From: Bacteroidales bacterium MB20-C3-3
GTDB taxonomy: Bacteria > Bacteroidota > Bacteroidia > Bacteroidales > UBA932
Direction of reading: 5' to 3'
Assembly (NCBI GenBank): GCA_035609245.1
Contig: CP141202.1
Span: forward strand, 2,108,001 to 2,172,000
DNA length: 64,000 nucleotides
In this document: piece by piece, positions 7,811 through 16,446 of the stretch
Position numbering within the stretch: the first letter of the stretch is position 1
How the letters are laid out: the number at the start of each line of letters is the position of its first letter
The notes under the pieces: generated by a model
Seen by the model: only the letters and a program-made list of their open reading frames with translations
What the model was told of the DNA's origin: nothing
Databases searched by the model: none
Made by a program: the position numbers and the translations under genes

Positions 7811-10090
7811 TTAATGTGGCTTGCTGCTCATCTCAAATACCATCAGACCTCCACGCATTATATCATAGTGGGAGATAAATGGAAAATCCAGCGTTTCACC
7901 ATTAAGTATAACCCTTTTTACATACACATTGTTCACGGAGTTATTTGTGGTCTCAATCCTGAACTTGTTTCCGTTTTCAAGATTGATTGTAGCAGATATG
8001 AGCAACGGGCTTCCCAGATAATAAAAAGTACTACCCGGAGCAACAGGGTAAAATCCCATAGAACTGAAAATGTACCAGGCGCTCATCTGCCCACAATCGT
8101 CATTTCCACTCAGTCCATCAGGATAAGGTTTATATTTTGTATCTAAAATATTTCTGATATGCCTCTCTCCCTTCCATTTGTCGTCAGTAAGGTTGTAGAG
8201 ATATGCGACATGGTGAGATGGTTCATTACCATGAACGTAGGAGCCTATAATTCCATCTCTGGTAATATCTTCAGTCTTTTCAAAATATTTGTCCGGAAGG
8301 TGCATTGAAAAAAGAGTATCCAGGTAGTTTGCGAATCTCTTTTTACCACCCATCAGTTTAACAAGTTCATCCGGGGCATGAGGTACATAAAGGGAGTAAT
8401 TCCATGCATTTCCTTCAATAAATCCCTGTCCGTGAGTGTCAAGAGGATCAAACTCTTTTTTGAAACTTCCGTCTGATAATTTTGGCCTCATAAAGCCGCT
8501 CTCTTTGTCAAAGAGATTTTTGAAATACCTTGAACGAATTATAAATTCATTAAAAACTCCTGCGTTTCCAACTTTCTCCGCCATCATGGCAATTGCCCAG
8601 TCATCGTAAGCATATTCCAAAGTTTTTGAAACAGAGTTGCCACTCTTGTCTTCAGGTACATATCCCCTGGTAATGTACTCTTCCAGGCCATCATAGTATT
8701 TGTTCTTTGCTGTGGCTACAGAGGCTGTAACCGCCTTTTCGTAGTCAAATCCTGTTATGTTTTTTACCATGGCATCTGCAATCAGAGAAACGGAGTGATA
8801 ACCAATCATACACCAGTTTTCATTAGCGTGGTGTGACCATACAGGTAACATTTTATGAACGCTCTGGTCGTAATGTGCAAGCATTGAGTTCATAATGTCA
8901 GAGTTTCTCTTATGTTGAATTATATTAAAAAGAGGGTGTAAGGCTCTGTATGTATCCCATAATGAAAGTGTTGTGTAGTTTGTGTGTTTCTCTGCCTTGT
9001 AAACATTCTGGTCAATACCCCTGTACTCTCCATTCACATCCATATACTCTGTTGTGCCGATAAATGCGTGATAGAGTGAAGTGTAGAAGTTAATAAGGTC
9101 ATCTTCTCTCTCTGTCTCTACCTCAATCTTTCCAAGCTCTCGCTCCCAAATATCAGAAGCTCTCTTTCTGTAAAGATTAAAATCTTTGTGTGGCGCCTCC
9201 TGTTCAAGGTTCAAAAGGGCATTTCTGGTACTTACAGGTGAAAGTGCAACTCTAAGCAAAATCACCTCCCCCTCATCTGTATTAAAATCAAAATAGGCTC
9301 TAAGCTGAGGAGCTGCCATCTCCGGGAAATTGCTCTCCTGGTTGAACTTTCTCCAGAATCCTTTATAAATCTGTTCTCCGGAAAAGGATTTGTAGCCGTA
9401 GTTTTTAAAGGGTTTTGAAAATTTTATTGCAAAATACTGAGTACGGGTTCTTCCCCAGCCGTTGGTCTGTCTGTATCCTGTTATTGTTGTCTCATTTTCT
9501 ACTCTGAGAAACGTCCATATGTTCTTTCCCGGATAGTTGTATATGCCATGAACAAGATCTAATATCACATGTGCATTATCTGATTTTGGAAAGGTGTATT
9601 TATGAATGCCTACTCTGGTTGTAGCAGTAAGTTCTGCTTTAATCCCGTAGTCATCAAGCATAACACTGTAATACCCGGGTTCGGCCGTTTCGTTTTTATG
9701 GTTGAAAAGCGACCTGAAGCCATCTTTGTGTTTTTCAGCTCTCCCAGGGTTTAATTGTAATATACCTGTGGTAGGCATAATGAGAACATCCCCAAGATCA
9801 GAGTGGCCTGTACCGCTAAAATGTGTGTGGCTAAATCCAACAATTGTTGAGTCACTATATTGATAGCCCGCGCAGTATTTATAAACATCCTTGTTGTAGG
9901 TCCCGTTAACTGAATAGCTAATAGTATCTGTATCAGGACTCAATTGAACCATTCCAAACGGAAGTGTTGCACCCGGATAGGTGTGCCCCATTTTCTCAGT
10001 ACCTATGAACGGATTTACATATCCGGTAAGTCGCTTATCAGATTCGCCCTGAAACAAAAACAGTGCAGCTGCCAGTATTAAAAAATTCAT
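7811..10090 (-). CDS. Secreted alpha-mannosidase, glycoside hydrolase family 92
   Basis: 759 residues with a signal peptide (about 1-17, no lipobox). The protein shows GH92 hallmarks: VNPFIGTEKMGHTYPGAT at the N-terminus, the HFSGTGHSD string, a WNYSLYVPHAPDEL segment, and GNDDCGQMSAWYIFSSMGFYPVAPG near the C-terminus, which holds the conserved acidic residues of the calcium-dependent active site. GH92 enzymes are exo-acting alpha-mannosidases, mainly alpha-1,2, used by Bacteroidota to trim mannans and N-glycans. No SusC/SusD pair is adjacent, so this is not a classical polysaccharide-utilisation locus. Its start overlaps the stop of the acyltransferase gene by an ATGA junction. Confidence 0.93.
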   Translation of the reverse strand: MNFLILAAALFLFQGESDKRLTGYVNPFIGTEKMGHTYPGATLPFGMVQLSPDTDTISYSVNGTYNKDVYKYCAGYQYSDSTIVGFSHTHFSGTGHSDLGDVLIMPTTGILQLNPGRAEKHKDGFRSLFNHKNETAEPGYYSVMLDDYGIKAELTATTRVGIHKYTFPKSDNAHVILDLVHGIYNYPGKNIWTFLRVENETTITGYRQTNGWGRTRTQYFAIKFSKPFKNYGYKSFSGEQIYKGFWRKFNQESNFPEMAAPQLRAYFDFNTDEGEVILLRVALSPVSTRNALLNLEQEAPHKDFNLYRKRASDIWERELGKIEVETEREDDLINFYTSLYHAFIGTTEYMDVNGEYRGIDQNVYKAEKHTNYTTLSLWDTYRALHPLFNIIQHKRNSDIMNSMLAHYDQSVHKMLPVWSHHANENWCMIGYHSVSLIADAMVKNITGFDYEKAVTASVATAKNKYYDGLEEYITRGYVPEDKSGNSVSKTLEYAYDDWAIAMMAEKVGNAGVFNEFIIRSRYFKNLFDKESGFMRPKLSDGSFKKEFDPLDTHGQGFIEGNAWNYSLYVPHAPDELVKLMGGKKRFANYLDTLFSMHLPDKYFEKTEDITRDGIIGSYVHGNEPSHHVAYLYNLTDDKWKGERHIRNILDTKYKPYPDGLSGNDDCGQMSAWYIFSSMGFYPVAPGSTFYYLGSPLLISATINLENGNKFRIETTNNSVNNVYVKRVILNGETLDFPFISHYDIMRGGLMVFEMSSKPH

Positions 10091-10899
10091 TCTCCAAGAT
10101 TATATGTTATGGCTCTTACCTCCTGAGCCCATTCATAAGCAGATTTTGATTTGTCAAAGGTCTCCCAGGAAATTGGTTTCCCTATTGTTACCTTGATTGT
10201 CTTGCCCTTTTTCAGGAAAATTTCGTGAGGAAGAAGCATTAATTCTATATTTGCTTCAATACCAAAGAACTTTCTTACATTATTAATTCTGTAAAACAGC
10301 TTTGAATTTGTTCCGTGAAAGTGAAAGGGAACGATATCTCTTTTGTGTGCAATGGCTTTGGTAATAAAGCTTTTTTGCCAGGGAAGATCCTGGATTTTCC
10401 CGTGATGCCTTCTTGATACAATACCGGCAGGAAAGTGAGTAATCGCAACATCCATTGCGTATGTCTCTTCAATTGCTTTCAGGTATGCCTTGGAAGATCC
10501 GTCAAAGACATTCACGGCTACTACAAAGTCGTTTAGCTGGGGAATGAACCTGAAAGAGTCATTTGCTATGGCCTTTAGCGTTCCGTATTTTCCCGATACA
10601 ATACTTGTGAGAACAAGTCCGTCAGCGAAACCAAATGGATGGTTTGCAGCAAAAAAGCACTTTCTGCTTTCGGGCAGATTCTCTAACCCCTCTGCCTCTA
10701 TTTTTATCTGAAACTCCTCCAGGAGAGCTTTGAGAAATTCGGCACCACTGAGATGAGAATATTTATTTAGGATTATGTTTAGCTCATCCTCATGGACAAT
10801 CCTGCTCAGTATTCGGATAATCCAACCGGGGAGATGTTTGAGAAAGCCTTTTTTTCTCTCTCTAAGTGCTTTCTCAATATCAATGTATTTTTTTATCAT
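10087..10899 (-). CDS. Lysophospholipid acyltransferase-like protein (PlsC / hemolysin-type)
   Basis: 270 residues. The motif ANHPFGFADGL is the acyltransferase block I in the NHPxGxxDG form seen in Bacteroidota hemolysin/OlsB-like acyltransferases, and FPAGIVSRR matches block III. These proteins transfer an acyl chain to a lysolipid or an amino-lipid precursor at the inner membrane face. Its stop overlaps the GH92 start by 4 bases, and it follows the SDR gene by 11 bases, so all three are probably on one transcript. The acceptor substrate is not evident. Confidence 0.8.
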   Translation of the reverse strand: MIKKYIDIEKALRERKKGFLKHLPGWIIRILSRIVHEDELNIILNKYSHLSGAEFLKALLEEFQIKIEAEGLENLPESRKCFFAANHPFGFADGLVLTSIVSGKYGTLKAIANDSFRFIPQLNDFVVAVNVFDGSSKAYLKAIEETYAMDVAITHFPAGIVSRRHHGKIQDLPWQKSFITKAIAHKRDIVPFHFHGTNSKLFYRINNVRKFFGIEANIELMLLPHEIFLKKGKTIKVTIGKPISWETFDKSKSAYEWAQEVRAITYNLGE

Positions 10900-10910
10900 C
10901 AGGGTCTTTA

Positions 10911-11822
10911 TTAAATTGCTATACCTGTTATCTCTGTTGAAATATTAAATAGTTTTTCAGCAACTGATTCTTTGTAATATCTGTTCATATCGTTTGAAAC
11001 GGCCGGGTATCCTCTCCAGTTATCCCAACCATCAGGACCAATTAGTTCACCTCCTTTAAGATTTGGTTCTGTTGCTGCAAACAGGGTAGGGAGCGCCCCC
11101 ATATGCGCAGGTTGTCCCACCAGTCTGAATCCCCAAGAAAGAATTCCCGGAGATGGTTTGCCGGAACCTCTGGAGGTAAGATTTGTAGCAGAAACTCCGG
11201 GATGACATACAATGCTTTTAGTCTGGCATGGTCTCCCTTTTAAAATAATATCCAGCCTCTTTCCAAAAAGGAGGTTGGCATACTTGCTCTGACTGTAAAA
11301 CTTAAATGCTCCGTATCCTTTTTTTGCATCCAGGTTGTCATAGTGAATTTTGCCCCCTCTTGCCGCTATACTGCTTACAGTGACTACTCTTGAACCGGGT
11401 ATATCTTTCATCAGAGGTAAAAGTAGTCCTGTGAGAGCAAAATGGGCAAGGTGATTTGTTCCAAATTGAAGTTCGTATCCCTGTTTGGTAAGTTTAAGGG
11501 GAGGAACCATTACTCCGGCATTATTGATTAAAATATCAAGCCTTGAATATTTAAGCGCGAATGTCTCTGCAAATTTTTTTACACTCTCCAAATCAGAAAG
11601 TTCAATGTGCATTACTTCAATAATAGCTTTAGGGTATACTTCTTTAATCTCTCTTGCAGCTGACTCTCCTTTCTCCAGATTTCTTACTGCAATAATAACA
11701 TTTGCCCCTTTAGAGGATAAAACCCTGGCCGCTTCAAGTCCTATACCGCTTGAGCCTCCTGTAATAATTATAGTTTTTCCTTCCAGTGAACCAATATTCT
11801 CTGTCGTCCAATTGTTTTTCAT
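10911..11822 (-). CDS. Short-chain dehydrogenase/reductase (retinol dehydrogenase-like)
   Basis: 303 residues with the classical SDR pattern: cofactor motif TGGSSGIG at about 21-28, NNAGV at about 99-103, and the catalytic YSQSK with Tyr and Lys four residues apart near 180. The family uses NAD(P)(H) to oxidise or reduce alcohols and ketones. The C-terminal region resembles the protochlorophyllide-reductase/retinol-dehydrogenase branch. It starts two bases after the stop of the racemase-family gene. The substrate is unknown. Confidence 0.88.
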   Translation of the reverse strand: MKNNWTTENIGSLEGKTIIITGGSSGIGLEAARVLSSKGANVIIAVRNLEKGESAAREIKEVYPKAIIEVMHIELSDLESVKKFAETFALKYSRLDILINNAGVMVPPLKLTKQGYELQFGTNHLAHFALTGLLLPLMKDIPGSRVVTVSSIAARGGKIHYDNLDAKKGYGAFKFYSQSKYANLLFGKRLDIILKGRPCQTKSIVCHPGVSATNLTSRGSGKPSPGILSWGFRLVGQPAHMGALPTLFAATEPNLKGGELIGPDGWDNWRGYPAVSNDMNRYYKESVAEKLFNISTEITGIAI

Positions 11823-11824
11823 TG

Positions 11825-12523
11825 TTAATTATCTTTTATTGCGAAGTCAACGGCTTTGTATGCATGAATTTTAGTTGTGTCAAAAATGGGAATATCAACA
11901 TCACCTTCTCTTATTAAAAGAGGAATTTCTGTACAACCCAGTATTACCCCCTCAGCACCCTGTTCCTTAAGGCTGTTTATAATTACCTTAAATCTATCCC
12001 TTGACTCTTCTGAAATAATACCTTTTATGAGCTCTTGGTAAATAATTCCATGAATAATGTCTCTGTCACCGGAATCTGGAACAATAACATTAATATCATA
12101 ATTCTCTTCTATTTCCCTCTTGTAGAAATCTTTCTCCATAGTGAATTTTGTACCAAGCAGAGCAACTTTCGTAAGTTCGTATAAAGATATTGCCTCTGCA
12201 GTGGCGTGGGCTATGTGCAAAAATGGTACCGATATACTTTTTTCTATAGCATCTTTGCACAGGTGCATTGTATTAGTGCAAAGAACTATTATATCTGCAC
12301 CTGCCTTTTGACACCTGACGGCAGCATCGGCCATAAGCCTATCTAGTTTATCCCACTCCTCTTTATGCTGAAGTTTAACTATTTCATCAAAATCAACAGT
12401 GTACATTACACTTTTGCAGGAGTAATCGCCGCCAAGGAGTTCACGTACTCTTTTGTTTACAAGCTGATAATAGACAACAGATGACTCCCAGCTCATTCCT
12501 CCAATCATTCCAATAGTTTTCAT
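11825..12523 (-). CDS. Aspartate/glutamate racemase family protein
   Basis: 232 residues, the usual length of the family. The N-terminus MKTIGMIGGMSWESS is diagnostic. The two catalytic cysteines lie in VLCTNTMH (about residue 83) and LGCTEIPLL (about residue 193), in the paired CTN...CTE form. These cofactor-independent enzymes interconvert D- and L-aspartate or glutamate, and relatives act on other amino acids. It could feed amino-acid fermentation but lies far from the glutamate operon. It sits between the 550-residue secreted protein and the SDR on the same strand with 2-10 base spacing. Confidence 0.88.
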   Translation of the reverse strand: MKTIGMIGGMSWESSVVYYQLVNKRVRELLGGDYSCKSVMYTVDFDEIVKLQHKEEWDKLDRLMADAAVRCQKAGADIIVLCTNTMHLCKDAIEKSISVPFLHIAHATAEAISLYELTKVALLGTKFTMEKDFYKREIEENYDINVIVPDSGDRDIIHGIIYQELIKGIISEESRDRFKVIINSLKEQGAEGVILGCTEIPLLIREGDVDIPIFDTTKIHAYKAVDFAIKDN

Positions 12524-12532
12524 ACTTTATTT

Positions 12533-14185
12533 CTAGTTTTCTCTAACAGGATTAAGCTTTAGATTGACCGTAACCTTTGTGTCATATAACGGGCTGCCTT
12601 TTATTTTTTTATAACTGCCTTTCAGAGAAAGAGAGAGAGTACCCGTTGGATTTAGCAGATATCTTTCTAATGCATCACTATCTGCTATCTCAAGGGGAAC
12701 TACTAATTCCTCTTCAGACACAGTTCTGTAATTATAGTCAAAGCCAGTGCCAATTGTAGTTTTAGGGGATAAATTTTCTGAAAAACTCTCCATTTCGCCA
12801 TCAGAGTTTCTTCTTTGTCCTGTTGATTTACCCCTTGTAGCATATTCTCCTCCCTGAAAAAGCATCTTAGAGTTACTCCCTATACCAACTACCAGACACC
12901 ATTTTCTGGAGAGAGCCGGCAGAATGGTTCCGTCAGCAGACCTGTTTACCAAAGCAGTTATTGTAACATTTGTACTGCAACCTGATCCGGATGCTATAGT
13001 TGAGGACTTTTCATCCATTCTTAATTTACCTTCATATTTATTGTAACCAGTATAGTCAGATATGTACTGAAGTGCCCCTTCGCTATGGCCTGTTACTATT
13101 TCATATTTGCCCAGCTCTTCAATAATTCTGTTGTATAGTTGCATATTATTAAGAGTATTTTCAATTCGGGATCTTATAATAGTCATTTTAATACTTGACG
13201 ATGCTGTGGTTTTACTTATGTGTCTTGCAATGAGATCCTCTTTACTGCCCCAGTCCTCAGTAGTGCTCTCTGAGATGGCTATTGTCCCTGTTAGTTCTGT
13301 AACAGGTTTTCTTACCTTAATAAAGATTGATGGATAGAGAGTGGCACTCTGTCTCTTCTCTCCGGGTGTCTCATAATTTACAGAAGACTCTATTCTGTAT
13401 TCGCACTCTTCATCTGGAGCGACATGTGCAATGTGTGCTATCCCTTTATAATCAGTTATAATCTCCTTGGGGAGTATCTCCCCTTTATAACCTTTCAGTG
13501 GAATAACCATCCCTTTTATTGGTTCTCCGTCAGGATCCCTTACCTCTATTTGTATTTGTTTAACCTCTTTTGGTTTTAGATATATCGTTTCTCCCTGTGA
13601 AAACTCAGACGGCTTAATCTCTGCGCAAATTGGTTTATGTTTATCAGGGTTTTTCACCCTCCCCTTTTTCTCATACTCAGTTATAACATCAATGAGTGGT
13701 CTTGAGCCTTTTTCTGTTGATCCTAAATTCAGTGCGGCAAACATTCCTCCCATCATGGCTTCGTCCTCTCCCTCAATGATAGTACTTCCTTTTGCGACTA
13801 GTTCTCTTGTATTAGCTGAAACGAGATAAAGCTCAATTTTGAATCTGTTATCACCTATAGACCAGAGCCTTCCCCAGAGCTGATATTCATTGGGCCTGTC
13901 TGCCTGAAGATAGGAGGGTTTCTCCCAGGGTTCTGCCAATATTCTTGTTGGCTGGAATTTAAGTTCAAAAAAATCATTTGAAGCTACAGAGTTCATTAAA
14001 AGCTGATTGATATAGCCTTTGCTGGCCATATAGAGTCTTCTGTCTGAATCAGGAACCTCTACCTGAATATCGTAACAGTATACTATTCTGCTGCACCTCT
14101 CTTTAGCAATTGATTGTTTGGAAAAGGATAGTGATAAAATAGTCAGTACACTTAATGCAACGAATATTTTGATCAACCCTTTCAT
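12533..14185 (-). CDS. Large secreted protein of unknown function with Ig-like region
   Basis: 550 residues with a signal peptide (about 1-27, cleavage near SIAKE). No family was recognised with confidence. Residues about 35-170 look like a domain that assembles a name/score-type response (DRRLYMASKGYINQLL...), about 195-300 read as a beta-sandwich with KPKEVKQIQIEVRDPDGEPIKG, similar to bacterial Ig-like modules, and the C-terminal ~220 residues are beta-rich. There is no lipobox and no obvious membrane segment after the signal, so it is probably periplasmic or surface-exposed. It begins two bases after the DUF2007 stop and precedes the racemase gene. Confidence 0.7.
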   Translation of the reverse strand: MKGLIKIFVALSVLTILSLSFSKQSIAKERCSRIVYCYDIQVEVPDSDRRLYMASKGYINQLLMNSVASNDFFELKFQPTRILAEPWEKPSYLQADRPNEYQLWGRLWSIGDNRFKIELYLVSANTRELVAKGSTIIEGEDEAMMGGMFAALNLGSTEKGSRPLIDVITEYEKKGRVKNPDKHKPICAEIKPSEFSQGETIYLKPKEVKQIQIEVRDPDGEPIKGMVIPLKGYKGEILPKEIITDYKGIAHIAHVAPDEECEYRIESSVNYETPGEKRQSATLYPSIFIKVRKPVTELTGTIAISESTTEDWGSKEDLIARHISKTTASSSIKMTIIRSRIENTLNNMQLYNRIIEELGKYEIVTGHSEGALQYISDYTGYNKYEGKLRMDEKSSTIASGSGCSTNVTITALVNRSADGTILPALSRKWCLVVGIGSNSKMLFQGGEYATRGKSTGQRRNSDGEMESFSENLSPKTTIGTGFDYNYRTVSEEELVVPLEIADSDALERYLLNPTGTLSLSLKGSYKKIKGSPLYDTKVTVNLKLNPVREN

Positions 14186-14187
14186 AA

Positions 14188-14436
14188 CTAATCCTCCTCT
14201 TTTAGATTCTCATTGTATTCGTCTACAATAGCCATTGCTCTCTCTTTAAACTCTTCCGAAACAATAACTTTAACAGCTCCAACTCCCCCGGGAGATGTTC
14301 CAAACGGTAGAATGGTGCCAATAATTTCATTCTTTAGAAAAGATGGTATGCCCTCGTTTTCCAATAGATTTCTGACCATTTCGGCCTGCCAGCCGGTACC
14401 GGCAAATACTTCAGCACTATTAGTTTTGTCTTCCAT
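14188..14436 (-). CDS. DUF2007-type small protein (putative signal-transducing protein)
   Basis: About 82 residues. The core GTGWQAEMVRNLLENEGIPSFLKNE followed by GGVGAVKVIVSEEFKERAMAIVDEY fits DUF2007, a small ferredoxin-like domain in which one chain carries the pattern of selecting a residue pair in long-lived proteins. The frame is open to 14487, but the -7 element at 14458-14465 lies inside that extension, so the ATG at 14436-14434 is chosen. It is the first gene of the minus-strand run toward the secreted 550-residue protein. The function of the domain is not established. Confidence 0.75.
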   Translation of the reverse strand: MEDKTNSAEVFAGTGWQAEMVRNLLENEGIPSFLKNEIIGTILPFGTSPGGVGAVKVIVSEEFKERAMAIVDEYNENLKEED

Positions 14437-14457
14437 AACTATACTCTTTATTTTTAT

Positions 14458-14465
14458 CAAATGTA
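14458..14465 (-). promoter_or_regulatory. Promoter -7 element TACATTTG for the DUF2007 gene run
   Basis: Minus-strand TACATTTG matches TAnnTTTG; the predicted start near 14453 leaves about 17 nt before the ATG at 14436. It decides the start codon choice for the DUF2007 gene. Confidence 0.45.
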
Positions 14466-14493
14466 AACATTCTTTCCTTACCTGCATAATGTG

Positions 14494-14501
14494 TAACTTT
14501 G
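14494..14501 (+). promoter_or_regulatory. Promoter -7 element TAACTTTG, four bases before the MATE start
   Basis: Plus-strand TAACTTTG is an exact match to TAnnTTTG. With the usual start about 4-5 nt after the final G, transcription would begin at the ATG itself (14506), giving a leaderless message. Confidence 0.5.
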
Positions 14502-14505
14502 CAGA

Positions 14506-15849
14506 ATGGAAAGGAAAGGTTTGCCTACATCGCTTGGCACAGAGAGTGTGTGGAAATTATTGCTACAGTACGCAATACCATCTGTTATTGCAATGACTGC
14601 ATCCTCACTTTATAACATAACTGACAGCATTTTTATCGGGCAGGGGGTTGGTGCTTTGGCTATATCAGGGTTAGCCATATCCTTCCCGCTGATGAATCTC
14701 TCTGCAGCATTTGGTACCCTGGTGGGAGCGGGCGCAGCCAATCTTATATCTTTGAGGCTTGGACAAAAAGACTACACTAGTGCAAACAAAATTTTAGGCA
14801 ATGTGGTCTCTTTGACAACTATACTTGGTGTATCTTATACATTGGGAATACTCTTTTTTCTTGACCCCATTTTGATTTTTTTTGGAGCCAGCAGTGATAC
14901 TTTGCCATTCGCTAAGGAGTATATGCTTATCATAACTTTGGGCAATGTTGTCACTCACATGTACTTTGGTCTGAATGCACTTATGAGGTCCAGCGGATTT
15001 CCAGCTAAATCAATGTATGCAACTATTGCTTCAGTGTTGATTAATGCTGTACTAACTCCAATTTTTATATACGGACTTGATATGGGGATAAGAGGTGCTG
15101 CTGTTGCAACAGTTCTATCTCAGATAATTCTATTAACATGGCAGGTTAAATTTTTCTCTGACAAGAGTAATTTTTTGCATTTTAAGAGGGAGCATTTAAA
15201 AATTGACAGCAAAATTGTAAAAGATACAATGTCAATAGGGCTGGCTCCATTTCTGATGAATGCGGTGTCTAGTGTTATTGTTATTCTCATTAATCACGCA
15301 CTTGTTAAACATGGTGGGGACCTTGCCGTGGGAGCCTATGGAATAATGAACAGAATTGCAATGCTTTTTGGAATGGTTGTAATGGGGCTGAATATGGGGA
15401 TGCAGCCTATTGCAGGATACAATTACGGGGCAGGTTTGTATCACAGGGTAAATAAAGTTCTTAAGCACACAATTGTTCTGGCAACAATTGTTATTTCTAT
15501 TGGTTTTCTTATTGGAGAGTTAATTCCCAGACAAGCCGCACAACTGTTCACAAGCGACGAAAAACTTTTAGATTTGACTGTTCAGGGGATGAGAATTGCC
15601 TTTGCGGCATTCCCTATAATCGGCTTTCAAATGGTATCGTCAAATTTTTTCCAGAGTATTGGAAAGCCCGGGAAGGCTATATATATGTCACTCTCCAGAC
15701 AGGTGATTTTCCTGATTCCTGCTGTGTTGATTCTTCCAAATTTTTTTGGGATAGCCGGTGTCTGGATGAGTCTTCCTGTTGCTGATACCCTTGCGGCTGT
15801 GAATTCTGCATTTTTGCTGGCAATACATTTTAAAAAAAATAAATCATGA
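14506..15849 (+). CDS. MATE family multidrug/sodium efflux protein
   Basis: 447 residues with about twelve membrane segments in two pseudo-symmetric halves. The N-terminus LGTESVWKLLLQYAIPSVIAMTASSLYNITDSIFIGQGVG is typical of the Bacteroidota MATE branch (LGTExxxKLL). It would export cationic compounds using a sodium or proton gradient. The downstream cytidylate-kinase-like gene starts within its stop codon (ATGA), so the two are translationally coupled. Whether this kinase-like partner matters for transport is unknown. Confidence 0.9.
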   Translation: MERKGLPTSLGTESVWKLLLQYAIPSVIAMTASSLYNITDSIFIGQGVGALAISGLAISFPLMNLSAAFGTLVGAGAANLISLRLGQKDYTSANKILGNVVSLTTILGVSYTLGILFFLDPILIFFGASSDTLPFAKEYMLIITLGNVVTHMYFGLNALMRSSGFPAKSMYATIASVLINAVLTPIFIYGLDMGIRGAAVATVLSQIILLTWQVKFFSDKSNFLHFKREHLKIDSKIVKDTMSIGLAPFLMNAVSSVIVILINHALVKHGGDLAVGAYGIMNRIAMLFGMVVMGLNMGMQPIAGYNYGAGLYHRVNKVLKHTIVLATIVISIGFLIGELIPRQAAQLFTSDEKLLDLTVQGMRIAFAAFPIIGFQMVSSNFFQSIGKPGKAIYMSLSRQVIFLIPAVLILPNFFGIAGVWMSLPVADTLAAVNSAFLLAIHFKKNKS

Positions 15850-16442
15850 AAGATCATTTTTGCATAACCATTGGAAGAGAGCTTGGCAGTGGAGGCAGAA
15901 GGATTGGCGAGCTTGTTGCTGCTAAGTTGGGAATATCTTTCTACGACAAAGAGCTGCTAAGTTTAGCATCAAAAGAGAGTGGCCTTGAGAAGGGCTTTTT
16001 TGAAAAAGCCGATGAGAGACAGGCGTGGTCTCTTTTTGGGATAACGGAGTACTACTCACTGAACCCTTTGAGCGGAGAGTCACTTTTTGTAATTCAAAGC
16101 GATGTAATTAAAACCTTGTCAGAGGAAAAATCTTGTCTTTTTGTGGGAAGATGTGCCGATTATGTGTTAAAGGACTATTCAAGAAGGCTTGATGTTTTTA
16201 TTACAGCAGATGAGGTTGACAGAGTCTCTGCTATATCAGATAAAATGGATATATCCAGAGAGAAGGCAAAGTCTGTTATTGAAAAGACTGACAAACAAAG
16301 AAGGTCCTATTATAACTATTTCACTAATAAACATTGGGGTAATGCAAACTCTTACCATATCTGTATAAACTCATCATTAATGGGTGCAGAGGCAACTGCG
16401 AATTTTATTTGCGAAATAGCAAAAAAGAGGTTTGGGGTTTAA
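15846..16442 (+). CDS. Cytidylate kinase-like family protein
   Basis: 198 residues. The start ITIGRELGSGGRRIGELVAAKLGISFYDKELL holds a P-loop of the form GRELGSGG used by the cytidylate-kinase-like family (Cmk2 type). A second motif, FVGRCADYVLKD, matches the GRGADxxL block. The family is related to CMP kinase but its substrate is usually not known; Bacteroidota carry several copies besides a true Cmk. It overlaps the MATE stop by 4 bases and converges on the potassium channel gene. Confidence 0.85.
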   Translation: MKDHFCITIGRELGSGGRRIGELVAAKLGISFYDKELLSLASKESGLEKGFFEKADERQAWSLFGITEYYSLNPLSGESLFVIQSDVIKTLSEEKSCLFVGRCADYVLKDYSRRLDVFITADEVDRVSAISDKMDISREKAKSVIEKTDKQRRSYYNYFTNKHWGNANSYHICINSSLMGAEATANFICEIAKKRFGV

Positions 16443-16446
16443 CAGA

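Noticed and set aside
7625-8146. 173-codon plus-strand frame
   Set aside because: It lies antisense across chrA and the well-supported GH92 gene and has no family features; a shadow frame.
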